Counted from the first letter of the stretch, positions 1-6,895 are shown. The stretch: DNA of 9,156 nt from Comamonadaceae bacterium (GCA_947469815.1 CANIRI010000071.1:1-9156), one strand, 5' to 3'. Notes: generated by a model from the sequence alone, not told the origin. A program made the numbers and translations.

Positions 1-693
1 CACGCGCTGGCGGGCTTGTGGACCTTGCACCTGCGCTTTGGGCGCATGTCTGTGGCAGAGCAGCACAGTGCTGTGCAGCAATGGGCGCAAGGGGTTTTGC
101 GCATCATGGGCATTGGGCTGCAGGTCCATGGCCGGGCGCACGACGGGCCGGTGCTGTTGGTGGCGAACCACATCTCCTGGCTGGACATTGTGGTGATGCT
201 GGCTGCGCAGTACTGCCGTTTTGTGGCCAAGTCGGAACTCAAAGCCTGGCCGCTGATCGGACCGCTGGCGACTGCGGCGGGCACTTTGTATATCGAGCGC
301 GCATCATCGCGCGACGCGCTGCGCGTGGTGCACCATATGGCCGAGCGGCTGCAGGCCGGCGACGTGCTGGCGGTGTTTCCGGAGGGCACCACGGGGGACG
401 GCGTACACGTCTTGCCCTTTCACGCCAACTTGCTGCAAGCGGCCATTGCCGCGCAAGCCCCCGCGCAGGCCGTGGGACTGCGCTTTGTAGACGCTTGGGG
501 CCAGCCCAGTTTTGCGCCGTGCTATGTCGGCGACGACACGTTTGTGGGCTCGGTTTGGCGCACGCTGTGCGCCCGTGGCCTGGAAGTACACGTGGCTTTT
601 GCCGCACCGGACCTGCCGCAGGGCCGCAACCGGCGCGTCTGGGCGGTCGATTTGCGCGCCCAGGTCATGGCCGTGCGCGGTCTGTCCGCCTAA
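1..693 (+). CDS. PlsC-family lysophospholipid acyltransferase, 5' end missing
   Basis: Membrane-associated acyltransferase of the PlsC/LPLAT family, which moves an acyl chain onto a lysophospholipid such as lysophosphatidic acid. The frame is open from base 1, so the true start lies upstream; the TTG at 16 is only the first start-like codon inside the window. The catalytic HX4D motif is visible as NHISWLD (bases 166-186). The second block GTLYIER is at 280-300 and the glycerophosphate-binding block FPEGT at 376-390, in the family's usual order and spacing. About 230 codons are present, so probably only a few tens are missing. The TAA stop is at 691-693. Some family members act in ornithine-lipid synthesis (OlsA); without the upstream gene I cannot separate that from ordinary phosphatidic acid synthesis, so I give no symbol. 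The family is certain; the substrate is not. Confidence 0.9.
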   Translation, partial: HALAGLWTLHLRFGRMSVAEQHSAVQQWAQGVLRIMGIGLQVHGRAHDGPVLLVANHISWLDIVVMLAAQYCRFVAKSELKAWPLIGPLATAAGTLYIERASSRDALRVVHHMAERLQAGDVLAVFPEGTTGDGVHVLPFHANLLQAAIAAQAPAQAVGLRFVDAWGQPSFAPCYVGDDTFVGSVWRTLCARGLEVHVAFAAPDLPQGRNRRVWAVDLRAQVMAVRGLSA

Positions 694-710
694 TTGCCGA
701 AGTGCGCATG

Positions 711-719
711 TGGTATGGT
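711..719 (+). promoter_or_regulatory. Possible extended -10 promoter element for the lipoprotein gene
   Basis: The 77-base gap between the acyltransferase stop and the lipoprotein start contains TGGTATGGT, which fits an extended -10 element (TGn followed by TATGGT). The hexamer 17 bases upstream, TAATTG, is a poor -35 match. A transcript from here would have a leader of about 45 bases. This is a pattern match only; the gene may equally be read through from the acyltransferase gene. Confidence 0.22.
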
Positions 720-770
720 TTCAGCGTCAGCGTAAGCACTTTTTCCCACGCTATTTTCAGGCCCCAATCC

Positions 771-1226
771 ATGAAATATTTGCTCCCCACCCTGTGCCTG
801 GCCGCCTTGCTGCAAGCCTGCGCCCTGCCGCCCACTTCGTCTAGCACCCCGGCAGCTGAGGCACCGGTATCCCGCGCTGAGCAGGTTCTGCGCAGCGCCA
901 TCCCAGTCGGCAGCAAAGTTATTCCGGCGCAGTCGCTCATCATCGGCTCCGGCGATAACTGGGTCGGCCGCGCGGTCCTCGAAGTCCCCAAAGACATAGA
1001 CCGCGAAACCTCGCCGGCCTACAGCTTTTTTGTGGAACAGTACCCGCAGCAAGGCTGGACCCTGCTGAGCGCCACCCGTGGCAAAACCAGCATGCTGGTC
1101 TTCACCAAAAAAGACCGCAGTGCCACGGTGGAAATTTCCGATGTCAACCTGATGAACGGCAGCGTCACCGTGGTGTTGACTGTGACGCCAACCGAAGCAT
1201 CCTTGCAGCCGCCCAAGCAACCCTGA
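771..1226 (+). CDS. Small predicted lipoprotein of unknown function
   Basis: A 151-residue protein that I do not recognise as a named family. The N-terminus is a lipoprotein signal peptide: MK, a hydrophobic run, then a lipobox LQAC with the lipidated cysteine at residue 17. The residue after the cysteine is Ala, not Asp, so by the usual Lol sorting rule it should go to the outer membrane. Residues about 20-35 are a Pro/Ser/Thr/Ala-rich linker. The rest is a compact mixed alpha/beta domain with a helix-like stretch (SPAYSFFVEQYPQQGW) followed by alternating strands to the C-terminus. I chose ATG 771 because the signal peptide begins exactly there. The same frame is open back to base 18 but that part only shadows the acyltransferase gene. 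The Shine-Dalgarno sequence is weak. proC starts 38 bases downstream, so the two may share a transcript, though a link to proline metabolism is not implied. Confidence 0.8.
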   Translation: MKYLLPTLCLAALLQACALPPTSSSTPAAEAPVSRAEQVLRSAIPVGSKVIPAQSLIIGSGDNWVGRAVLEVPKDIDRETSPAYSFFVEQYPQQGWTLLSATRGKTSMLVFTKKDRSATVEISDVNLMNGSVTVVLTVTPTEASLQPPKQP

Positions 1227-1264
1227 TTGATGCGCGCGCCTCGGGTGCCGCCTGTCACCGCTGT

Positions 1265-2077
1265 ATGACTCCATCTATCGCATTCATTGGTGGCGGCCAG
1301 ATGGCCAGCGCCATCATCGGTGGCTTGTTGGCCAGCGGCACGCAGGCTGATGAATTGGTGGTGGTGGAGCCCCTGGATACCGCGCGCGAACAGTTGCTCA
1401 CCCGCTTTGGTGTGCACGCACACCCCGCACCTGGCGCGTTTCTGCAGGACTGCGCAGTGGTGGTCTGGGCCGTCAAACCCCAGACCTTTCGAGACGCTGC
1501 CGCCCTGACGCAGGCCTACACCCGCAACGCCCTGCACCTGAGCGTGGCCGCCGGTATCCGCAGCGACACCCTGGCGCAGTGGCTGCACAGCGAGCGCATC
1601 GTGCGCGCCATGCCCAACACCCCCGCATTGATTGGCCAGGGTATCAGCGGCCTGTTTGCGCGAAGTGCTGTCACCCCGGCTGACAAAGACCGCGTGAATG
1701 CCCTGATGGCCTGCACCGGGGCCGCCATTTGGTTGGACGACGAGGCGCATATTGACGCGGTCACCGCCTTGTCCGGCTCTGGACCGGCCTATGTGTTTTT
1801 CTTTTTAGAGGCCATGCGCGACGCCGGCGTGGGCATGGGCTTGAGCCCGCAGCAGGCCTACCAGTTGGCGCTTGCCACATTCTCCGGTGCCAGCGCCTTG
1901 GCTGCGGCTTCGCAAGATGGCCCCGAAATTTTGCGCCAGCGCGTCACCAGCAAGGGTGGAACCACCTTCGCGGCCCTGTGTGTGATGGAGTCCAGCGGCA
2001 TCAAACCGTCGTTTGAAGCCGCCATGCAAGCCGCCCGCGCGCGCGCTGCGCAAATGGGTGACGAGTTCGGCGGTTAA
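1265..2077 (+). CDS. proC: Pyrroline-5-carboxylate reductase
   Basis: Cytoplasmic enzyme reducing 1-pyrroline-5-carboxylate to L-proline with NAD(P)H, the final step of proline synthesis. The protein has 270 residues, the normal family length. The N-terminal Rossmann dinucleotide site is FIGGGQMA (residues 7-14). The family blocks AVKPQ (69-73) and RAMPNTPA (114-121) follow. The C-terminal helical dimerisation and substrate domain carries ALSGSGPAY (168-176) and the signature VTSKGGTT (227-234). ATG 1265 places the Rossmann motif at the expected distance from the N-terminus; there is no obvious Shine-Dalgarno sequence. The gene ends 10 bases from the stop of the converging CoA-transferase gene and I see no hairpin between them. 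Nothing looks damaged. Confidence 0.97.
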   Translation: MTPSIAFIGGGQMASAIIGGLLASGTQADELVVVEPLDTAREQLLTRFGVHAHPAPGAFLQDCAVVVWAVKPQTFRDAAALTQAYTRNALHLSVAAGIRSDTLAQWLHSERIVRAMPNTPALIGQGISGLFARSAVTPADKDRVNALMACTGAAIWLDDEAHIDAVTALSGSGPAYVFFFLEAMRDAGVGMGLSPQQAYQLALATFSGASALAAASQDGPEILRQRVTSKGGTTFAALCVMESSGIKPSFEAAMQAARARAAQMGDEFGG

Positions 2078-2087
2078 ACCCCGGGTC

Positions 2088-3284
2088 TCAGGGTGCGAGC
2101 AGCACCCCGTCCGTTACCAGCGCGTCAATTTCCTTGCTTGTATAGGCGAGGCTCTCCAGTAACTCGCGCCCGTGCTCACCGAGGCGGGGCGGGTCCAAGC
2201 GCAGTCCCAATCGTTTGCCATCCAAGGTCAGCGGGAGCAAGGGCGTCGCCGTGGCGCGGCCATCGGGCAGGGTCATGGGCGCCAGTCCGCCGGTGGCCTG
2301 CAGGTGCGGATCGTCAAACAAATGCTGCGGATCGGTAATCGGCGCAAAAGGCAGGCCCTCGCGCTCGAACACCTGCGCCAGCTCGGCCGCGTCCCGGTCA
2401 GCCAAGCGCGCGCGCAGCAGCGGCATCATCCAATCCCGCGCCCGCACCCGGTCGTTGTTGCTGGCCAGACGGGCGTCGGCAAACAGATCGTCAAAACCGA
2501 AGGCATCGCAAAACACCCGCCATTGCGTGTCGCCCACCACGGCCAGAAAAATCTGCGCGCTGTCCTTGACGCTGAACACGTCGTAAATGCCCCAGGGCGA
2601 AATACGCTCGGGCATGGGCGCGGCGGCCTTGCCGGTCACGGCGAACTGCAGCATGTGCTGGGCCACCAGAAAAATATTGTTTTCGAACAGCGCGGCCTGT
2701 ACCTCCTGACCGCGCCCGGTCTGCGCCCGCTGCATCAGTGCGGCCATCGCACCCATGGCGCCGAACAAGCCGCCCATGATGTCGTTGACGCTGGAGCCTG
2801 CTCGCAAAGGGTCGCCCGGTCTACCGGTCATATAGGCCAGTCCGCCCATCATCTGTACCACTTCGTCCAGCGCGGTGCGGTGGTCGTAGGGGCCGGGGAG
2901 AAAGCCTTTGTGGCTCACATAAATCAGACGCGGGTCGCGCGCGCTCAAGGTGGCGTAGTCCAGGCCGAGTTTTTGCATGGTCTCAGTTTTGAAGTTCTCG
3001 CTCACGATGTCGGCGGTGGCGATCAGGCGCAGCACCACCTCGCGGCCGCGTGCGCTGTGCAAGTCCAGTGCAATGCTTTTCTTGTTGCGGTTGAACAGCG
3101 GGTAAAAGCCAGCCCCGCTGCCGAGCAGCCGGCGGGTGCTGTCACCGCCCATCGGCTCGACCTTGATCACGTCTGCGCCCATGTCCCCCAGCGTCATACC
3201 GCAGGTGGGCCCCATGACCATGTGGGTGAATTCAACGACACGGATGCCGCTTAAAGGCAGGTGGGATTCGCTTTTCTGGGGCAT
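2088..3284 (-). CDS. Class III (CaiB/BaiF family) CoA-transferase
   Basis: Enzyme of the family III CoA-transferases (formyl-CoA transferase Frc, CaiB), which move CoA between carboxylic acids through an aspartyl-CoA anhydride intermediate. The protein has 398 residues, the usual family length. It opens with the typical LSGIRVVEFTHMVMGP block (residues 11-26), followed by DMGADVIKVEP (34-44), RNKKSIALDL (66-75) and TGRPGDPLRAG (153-163). D168 in SSVNDIMGGLFGA aligns by eye with the catalytic Asp169 of Frc. The C-terminal part has the family's GLPFAPI and DPHLQATGGL stretches. I chose ATG 3284 because the frame open to 3485 adds 67 residues that resemble no family member and would run into glcB. 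The substrate cannot be told from sequence. The gene is divergent from malate synthase G, which hints at organic-acid metabolism but proves nothing. Confidence 0.92.
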   Translation of the reverse strand: MPQKSESHLPLSGIRVVEFTHMVMGPTCGMTLGDMGADVIKVEPMGGDSTRRLLGSGAGFYPLFNRNKKSIALDLHSARGREVVLRLIATADIVSENFKTETMQKLGLDYATLSARDPRLIYVSHKGFLPGPYDHRTALDEVVQMMGGLAYMTGRPGDPLRAGSSVNDIMGGLFGAMGAMAALMQRAQTGRGQEVQAALFENNIFLVAQHMLQFAVTGKAAAPMPERISPWGIYDVFSVKDSAQIFLAVVGDTQWRVFCDAFGFDDLFADARLASNNDRVRARDWMMPLLRARLADRDAAELAQVFEREGLPFAPITDPQHLFDDPHLQATGGLAPMTLPDGRATATPLLPLTLDGKRLGLRLDPPRLGEHGRELLESLAYTSKEIDALVTDGVLLAP

Positions 3285-3334
3285 CTCGTAAGGGGCGTGT
3301 AATCCGTGGCTGCATGATAGCCCCGCCCGCGCAT

Positions 3335-3360
3335 CGACTAAAGTAAGCGGTTTTAGTTCG
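3335..3360. promoter_or_regulatory. Imperfect inverted repeat in the CoA-transferase/glcB divergent region
   Basis: ACTAAA (3337-3342) and TTTAGT (3352-3357) are perfect inverted 6-base arms around a 9-base spacer. The symmetry extends outward to CGACTAAA and TTTAGTTCG if one base is bulged. It is the clearest symmetric element in the 132-base gap between the two divergent genes and lies about 50-80 bases from each start, a plausible operator position. It is not followed by a T-run, so it is not an intrinsic terminator. I do not recognise the regulator; the operator role is inference. Confidence 0.3.
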
Positions 3361-3405
3361 CTCGGTTCCCCCGGGCTGGCTGGGTACACACCGGTTTGTT
3401 TTGTT

Positions 3406-3411
3406 GGAAAG
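3406..3411 (+). promoter_or_regulatory. Ribosome binding site fixing the glcB start
   Basis: GGAAAG lies 5 bases before ATG 3417 and supports that codon over the in-frame ATG 21 bases further upstream (3396), which would add seven atypical residues. Confidence 0.6.
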
Positions 3412-3416
3412 TTCTC

Positions 3417-5648
3417 ATGTCTGAAGCCCGTACACGCGTCCACCGTCTGGATGTCGCCACCTCCCTCCACCAGTTCATTGAGCACGAAGTGCTACCCGGA
3501 ACGGGGATCAAGCCAAAGGCTTTCTGGTCCGGATTTGACGCCATCGTCGCGGATTTGGCACCTAAAAATGCAGCCTTGCTGGCCGAGCGCAAGCGCTTGC
3601 AGGCCGAACTGGACGCCTGGCACCACGCGCACCCCGGGCCCGTTCGCGATATGGCGGGCTACCAGGCATTTTTGAGGCAAATCGGGTATCTGGTTCCGGT
3701 GCCCAAATCGTCGCGCATCACGACCAAAAATGTGGACGCCGAATTGGCGATCCAAGCCGGGCCGCAACTCGTGGTGCCGGTGCTCAATGCCCGCTACGCG
3801 CTTAACGCCGCCAATGCCCGCTGGGGCAGCTTGTATGACGCCCTGTACGGAACCGACGTGATTTCGGAGGACGATGGTGCTGGTAAACGCAGCGCCAGCG
3901 GCAAGCCTTACAACCCCAAGCGCGGTAAAAAAGTCATCGCCTACGCGCGCCACGTGCTGGACCGCACCGTGCCGCTGCGCGCGGGCTCGCATCTGCATGC
4001 GCTTGGCTACAGCGTGCGCGCCGGCCGCTTGGTCGTGCGCCTGAAAGACGGCAGCACCAGCGGCTTGCAAGACAAAGCCCAGTTTGTGGGTTTCCAGGGT
4101 ACGGCTGTGCGTCCCTCGTCGGTGCTGTTGCAGCACAACGGCTTGCACCTCGATCTGGTGATTGACCACGAATCCCCTATTGGCAAGAAAGATCCTGCCG
4201 GTGTCAGTGATTTGGTGCTGGAGTCGGCTCTTTCCACCATCCTCGATCTGGAGGATTCGGTCGCCGCCGTCGACGCCGAAGACAAGGTCCACGGCTACCG
4301 CAATTGGTTGGGCATTTTGCAGGGCACGCTCACCGAGACCATCACCAAGGGTGGTACCACCTTTACCCGTGGCCTCAACCCGGACCGCGTCTACACCGGC
4401 GTTGACGGCAAGCCCGTGGTGCTGCACGGCCGCGCGCTGCTGTTTGTGCGCAATGTGGGCCATTTGATGTGCAACCCGGCCGTGCACTACACCGCTGCCG
4501 ATGGCAGCAGCCAGGAGATTCCCGAAGGAATTCTGGACGCCGTCGTCACCACCGCCATCGCCCTGCACGACTTGCAGCGCAGCAAAAAAGACGCAAGCCA
4601 AGGCTTGGTGCGCAATTCACGCAAGGGCTCGGTTTACATCGTCAAGCCCAAAATGCACGGGCCTGCCGAAGTGGCTTTTGCCGATGAACTGTTCAGCCGG
4701 GTGGAAGCCCTGCTGGGTTTGCCGGCGAGCACCGTCAAGCTGGGCATCATGGACGAGGAACGCCGCACCAGCGTCAACCTTCAGGCCTGTATTGCAGCCG
4801 CCCGCAGCCGCGTGGCCTTTATCAATACCGGGTTTTTGGATCGCACCGGTGACGAGATTCACAGCGTCATGCAGGCTGGTCCCATGATCCGCAAGGCCGA
4901 GATGAAAGCCAGCACCTGGATCGCCGCCTACGAGCGCAGCAATGTGCTGGCGGGCCTGGCCTGCGGTCTGCGCGGCCGCGCCCAGATCGGCAAAGGCATG
5001 TGGGCCATGCCCGACTTGATGGCCGCCATGATGGTCCAGAAAATGGCGCATCCCATGGCAGGTGCGAACACCGCCTGGGTGCCCAGCCCCACCGCCGCCA
5101 CCCTGCACGCGCTGCATTACCACCAGGTGCTGGTGAGTGAAGTCCAAACAGCGCTGGAGAAGGTCGACTACAAGGCCGAGCGCGCAGCCTTGCTGGATGG
5201 CCTGCTGACCTTGCCTGTGTCGCCCCACCGCGATTGGACCGCGCAAGAGAAGCAGCAGGAGCTGGACAACAACGCCCAGGGCATTTTGGGCTATGTGGTG
5301 CGCTGGGTTGACCAGGGCGTGGGCTGCTCCAAGGTGCCTGATATCCACAACATCGGCCTGATGGAAGACCGCGCCACCTTGCGCATCTCCAGCCAGCATA
5401 TCGCCAACTGGTTGCTGCACCGCGTGGTCACCAAAAAACAGGTGCAGGAAACGCTGGAGCACATGGCGGCCGTCGTCGACAGCCAGAACGCCGGCGACCC
5501 GCTGTACCGGCCTATGGCGCCGGACCTCAAAAAGTCTGCTGCCTTCCGAGCCGCCAGCGACCTCATCTTCAAAGGCCGCACCGAGCCCAGTGGCTACACG
5601 GAGCCGCTGCTGCACGCATGGCGCATCAAGGTCAAAGCCCGGCGCTGA
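3417..5648 (+). CDS. glcB: Malate synthase G
   Basis: Cytoplasmic enzyme condensing glyoxylate with acetyl-CoA to give malate and CoA, used in the glyoxylate shunt and in growth on glycolate. The protein has 743 residues, about 20 more than the E. coli enzyme, and is monomeric in the family. Family blocks are present throughout, including [15 protein letters not shown] (276-290), RNVGHLM (345-351), [10 protein letters not shown] (407-416), [10 protein letters not shown] (443-452), [13 protein letters not shown] (468-480), [11 protein letters not shown] (526-536) and [12 protein letters not shown] (649-660). By comparison with E. coli from memory, R345 and D651 match the catalytic Arg338 and Asp631, and E447 and D475 match the Mg-binding Glu427 and Asp455. 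All are intact. The extra length lies mostly between 345 and 447, as a loop near residues 357-366 and another near 390-400. The glycolate oxidase genes (glcDEF) are not in the window. A tRNA gene faces it 13 bases after the stop; I see no separate terminator. Confidence 0.97.
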   Translation: MSEARTRVHRLDVATSLHQFIEHEVLPGTGIKPKAFWSGFDAIVADLAPKNAALLAERKRLQAELDAWHHAHPGPVRDMAGYQAFLRQIGYLVPVPKSSRITTKNVDAELAIQAGPQLVVPVLNARYALNAANARWGSLYDALYGTDVISEDDGAGKRSASGKPYNPKRGKKVIAYARHVLDRTVPLRAGSHLHALGYSVRAGRLVVRLKDGSTSGLQDKAQFVGFQGTAVRPSSVLLQHNGLHLDLVIDHESPIGKKDPAGVSDLVLESALSTILDLEDSVAAVDAEDKVHGYRNWLGILQGTLTETITKGGTTFTRGLNPDRVYTGVDGKPVVLHGRALLFVRNVGHLMCNPAVHYTAADGSSQEIPEGILDAVVTTAIALHDLQRSKKDASQGLVRNSRKGSVYIVKPKMHGPAEVAFADELFSRVEALLGLPASTVKLGIMDEERRTSVNLQACIAAARSRVAFINTGFLDRTGDEIHSVMQAGPMIRKAEMKASTWIAAYERSNVLAGLACGLRGRAQIGKGMWAMPDLMAAMMVQKMAHPMAGANTAWVPSPTAATLHALHYHQVLVSEVQTALEKVDYKAERAALLDGLLTLPVSPHRDWTAQEKQQELDNNAQGILGYVVRWVDQGVGCSKVPDIHNIGLMEDRATLRISSQHIANWLLHRVVTKKQVQETLEHMAAVVDSQNAGDPLYRPMAPDLKKSAAFRAASDLIFKGRTEPSGYTEPLLHAWRIKVKARR

Positions 5649-5661
5649 AAACGATCCCCCG

Positions 5662-5736
5662 TGGTACCCCCGAGGGGAATCGAACCCCTATCTAGCGCTT
5701 AGGAGGCGCTCGTTCTATCCATTGAACTACGGCGGC
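5662..5736 (-). tRNA. tRNA-Arg, anticodon CCT
   Basis: Read on the minus strand, the 75 bases fold as a full cloverleaf with an encoded CCA (5664-5662). The D stem is GTTC/GAAC. The anticodon stem AGCGC/GCGCT holds loop CTCCTAA, giving anticodon CCT, which reads the arginine codon AGG. The variable loop is AGAT, and the T arm is AGGGG/CCCCT around TTCGATT. The acceptor strands are GCCGCCG and CGGGGGT with discriminator A. They pair except for a G-G opposition at 4:69, and pair 1:72 is G-U. The gene starts 14 bases after the stop of the membrane protein gene on the same strand and is probably co-transcribed with it. Confidence 0.95.
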
Positions 5737-5750
5737 GGGAGCCGCAGATT

Positions 5751-6107
5751 CTAGGCCCGGGCCCGCAGAAATCGCAGTAACAGGGTGCTGCTCAGCAGGA
5801 AATAAAACCACCCTACGCCCAGCGCCGTTGCCAGTGTCACCAGCGATGGGGTGTGGCGCAAGGATTCCGCGAAAAACAAGAACGGCAGTGGAATGCTGAG
5901 GCTCCAGGTCCACACATAGCGGCTGGCGTTTTGCGGCGTCATCAGCGACAGGGTCAAGACCATGGTGGCTGCGCCCAATAGCGCGAGCAAGAAGGCGCCT
6001 GCTGCCAGCAGGCCGACGGCCCAGGTGGCTGCCAGCAGAACCAACAGGCTGAAAGAAACCATCACCCCTACCGGGCCGAAATGGTGGTTGTGGTCTTGGC
6101 TGGTCAT
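5751..6107 (-). CDS. Small hypothetical inner-membrane protein
   Basis: A 118-residue hydrophobic protein that I do not recognise. A short, His-containing N-terminus (MTSQDHNHHF) precedes about four predicted membrane segments near residues 13-31, 33-55, 66-80 and 87-112, and the chain ends with the basic tail LRFLRARA. Loops are very short, the longest being around 56-65, so there is no room for a soluble catalytic domain. I chose ATG 6107 because GGAGG sits 5 bases before it; the frame open to 6245 adds 46 hydrophilic residues without a comparable site. The tRNA-Arg gene follows 14 bases downstream on the same strand. No function can be given; a partner or transport role would be guesswork. 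Confidence 0.75.
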   Translation of the reverse strand: MTSQDHNHHFGPVGVMVSFSLLVLLAATWAVGLLAAGAFLLALLGAATMVLTLSLMTPQNASRYVWTWSLSIPLPFLFFAESLRHTPSLVTLATALGVGWFYFLLSSTLLLRFLRARA

Positions 6108-6112
6108 CGCGG

Positions 6113-6117
6113 CCTCC
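6113..6117 (-). promoter_or_regulatory. Ribosome binding site fixing the membrane protein start
   Basis: On the minus strand GGAGG is 5 bases before ATG 6107. It is the strongest Shine-Dalgarno sequence in the window and argues against the longer upstream start at 6245. Confidence 0.75.
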
Positions 6118-6167
6118 GGGTCAAGGGTTTGCAGTTGTTGGCGACGCACGCATTGTCGGATGAAGGG

Positions 6168-6248
6168 TTTGTACAAATAGTTGAATTTACAGTTGACACA
6201 TATAGCGTGATGAAGATGGGATGATCCGCCGTCCATGGCATGCATGGA
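6168..6248. promoter_or_regulatory. Divergent control region with palindromes and a consensus -35 hexamer
   Basis: The 177-base gap between the divergent membrane-protein and carbonic-anhydrase-like genes is more AT-rich than the genes around it. It holds a perfect palindrome TTTGTACAAA (6168-6177), a direct repeat AGTTGA at 6179 and 6191 (12 bases apart), and a consensus -35 hexamer TTGACA (6193-6198) facing the carbonic-anhydrase-like gene. The best -10 match at normal spacing is poor (TGGGAT at 18 bases). A 6-base-arm inverted repeat TCCATG/CATGGA spans 6232-6248. Promoters for both genes should lie here, but I cannot place either with confidence. Confidence 0.3.
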
Positions 6249-6273
6249 TTGGCTTTTTAAACATTCTTAGATC

Positions 6274-6278
6274 AGGAG
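6274..6278 (+). promoter_or_regulatory. Ribosome binding site fixing the carbonic-anhydrase-like start
   Basis: AGGAG lies 6 bases before ATG 6285. An in-frame TTG at 6279 directly abuts it and is too close to be used, so ATG 6285 is preferred. Confidence 0.75.
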
Positions 6279-6284
6279 TTGGAA

Positions 6285-6857
6285 ATGGGATTCAAAGGCA
6301 CCCTTCAATCGAAATACAGCCCCGTGTGCTGCGGCGACTTGCTCAGCGGTGCGACCCAGCGCCGCGCGTTTTTGCGGCTGGCCGGTGGCGCAGCGTTGTT
6401 TACCAGTGTCGGCATGCTGTCTTCGGGCGTGCAGGCGGCATCGGGCAATTACGAGGCCATGGTTCTCTCGTGTATTGATCCGCGCTTTCAGGCCTTGGTG
6501 AGCCGCCAGCAAGCCAGTGACGGCTTGACCGGCAAGTACAGCGCTTTCACGGTTGCCGGCGCGTCTATTGGCGTGGTAGCACCGGCGTTCAAAGAATGGC
6601 ACAAAACCTTCTGGGAGAACCTGGGTGCGTCTGTGCAGTTGCACAACATCAAAAAAGTGATCGTGGTCAACCACCGCGACTGCGGCGCGGCCAAGATTGC
6701 CTATGGCGCAGAGAAAGTGGCCAATCCTGCGGTGGAAACCGAAACCCATAAGGCGGCACTGCTGGAGTTCCGCCGCCAACTCAAAGAGCAGCAGCCGCAG
6801 TTGGGCGTCGAGTTGGGCTTGATGTCCTTGGACGGCAAAGTCGAACTCTTCACCTGA
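6285..6857 (+). CDS. Tat-exported beta-carbonic-anhydrase-like protein
   Basis: A 190-residue protein whose motifs fit the beta-carbonic anhydrases, zinc enzymes that interconvert CO2 and bicarbonate. Residues 25-33 (QRRAFLRLA) form a twin-arginine motif followed by a hydrophobic stretch and a likely signal peptidase site after VQA (49-51), predicting Tat export to the periplasm. The stretch before the twin arginines is long and contains a Cys pair (15-16). The mature part carries CIDPR (63-67), matching the family's C-x-D-x-R, and HRDC (130-133), matching H-x-x-C; together these give the Cys/His/Cys zinc ligands and the Asp/Arg dyad. The usual R-N-A-G loop is replaced by TVAGASIG (89-96), and the mature domain is only about 139 residues, shorter than most active members. 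Family membership is well supported; catalytic activity is inferred only. A strong terminator follows 9 bases after the stop, so it is probably a single-gene transcript. Confidence 0.75.
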   Translation: MGFKGTLQSKYSPVCCGDLLSGATQRRAFLRLAGGAALFTSVGMLSSGVQAASGNYEAMVLSCIDPRFQALVSRQQASDGLTGKYSAFTVAGASIGVVAPAFKEWHKTFWENLGASVQLHNIKKVIVVNHRDCGAAKIAYGAEKVANPAVETETHKAALLEFRRQLKEQQPQLGVELGLMSLDGKVELFT

Positions 6858-6866
6858 CCGTGTGCG

Positions 6867-6895
6867 GCGGACCGGCGCGTGCCGGTCCGCTTTTT
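6867..6895 (+). terminator. Intrinsic terminator of the carbonic-anhydrase-like gene
   Basis: A perfect 10-base stem, GCGGACCGGC (6867-6876) and GCCGGTCCGC (6881-6890), closes a GCGT loop and is followed at once by five T's and then ATTT. This is a textbook Rho-independent terminator for the plus strand. The T-run overlaps the stop codon (6894-6896) of the converging VWA gene. There is no matching T-run for minus-strand transcripts, so termination is probably one-way. Confidence 0.93.

Noticed and set aside
700..744. Possible terminator after the acyltransferase gene: AAGTGC and GCACTT followed by T's
   Set aside because: The stem is only 6 bases with a 30-base loop, too weak for an intrinsic terminator.
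18..770. A 251-codon open stretch in the +3 frame leading into the lipoprotein gene, as if it were a longer fused protein
   Set aside because: It overlaps the acyltransferase gene in another frame, is rich in Arg, Ala and Gly as expected of a GC-rich shadow, and the lipoprotein signal peptide begins at 771.
2172..3254. A 360-codon plus-strand open frame within the CoA-transferase gene
   Set aside because: It is the antisense shadow of a confidently identified gene and shows no motif.
3285..3485. N-terminal extension of the CoA-transferase by 67 residues
   Set aside because: The extra residues look unlike any family N-terminus and would overlap the start of glcB; the family block begins shortly after ATG 3284.
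3492..5615. Two long antisense open frames (369 and 332 codons, same frame, nearly continuous) inside glcB
   Set aside because: They mirror the strong codon bias of glcB, are rich in His, Gly, Gln and Val without recognisable motifs, and glcB itself is unmistakable.
5649..5680. C- and G-rich hairpin just after glcB as a terminator
   Set aside because: The complementary bases belong to the T arm and acceptor stem of the tRNA-Arg on the other strand, and no T-run follows.
5662..5736. tRNA as an integration site for a mobile element
   Set aside because: No integrase gene and no repeated tRNA 3' end is present in the window; the flanks are ordinary chromosomal genes.
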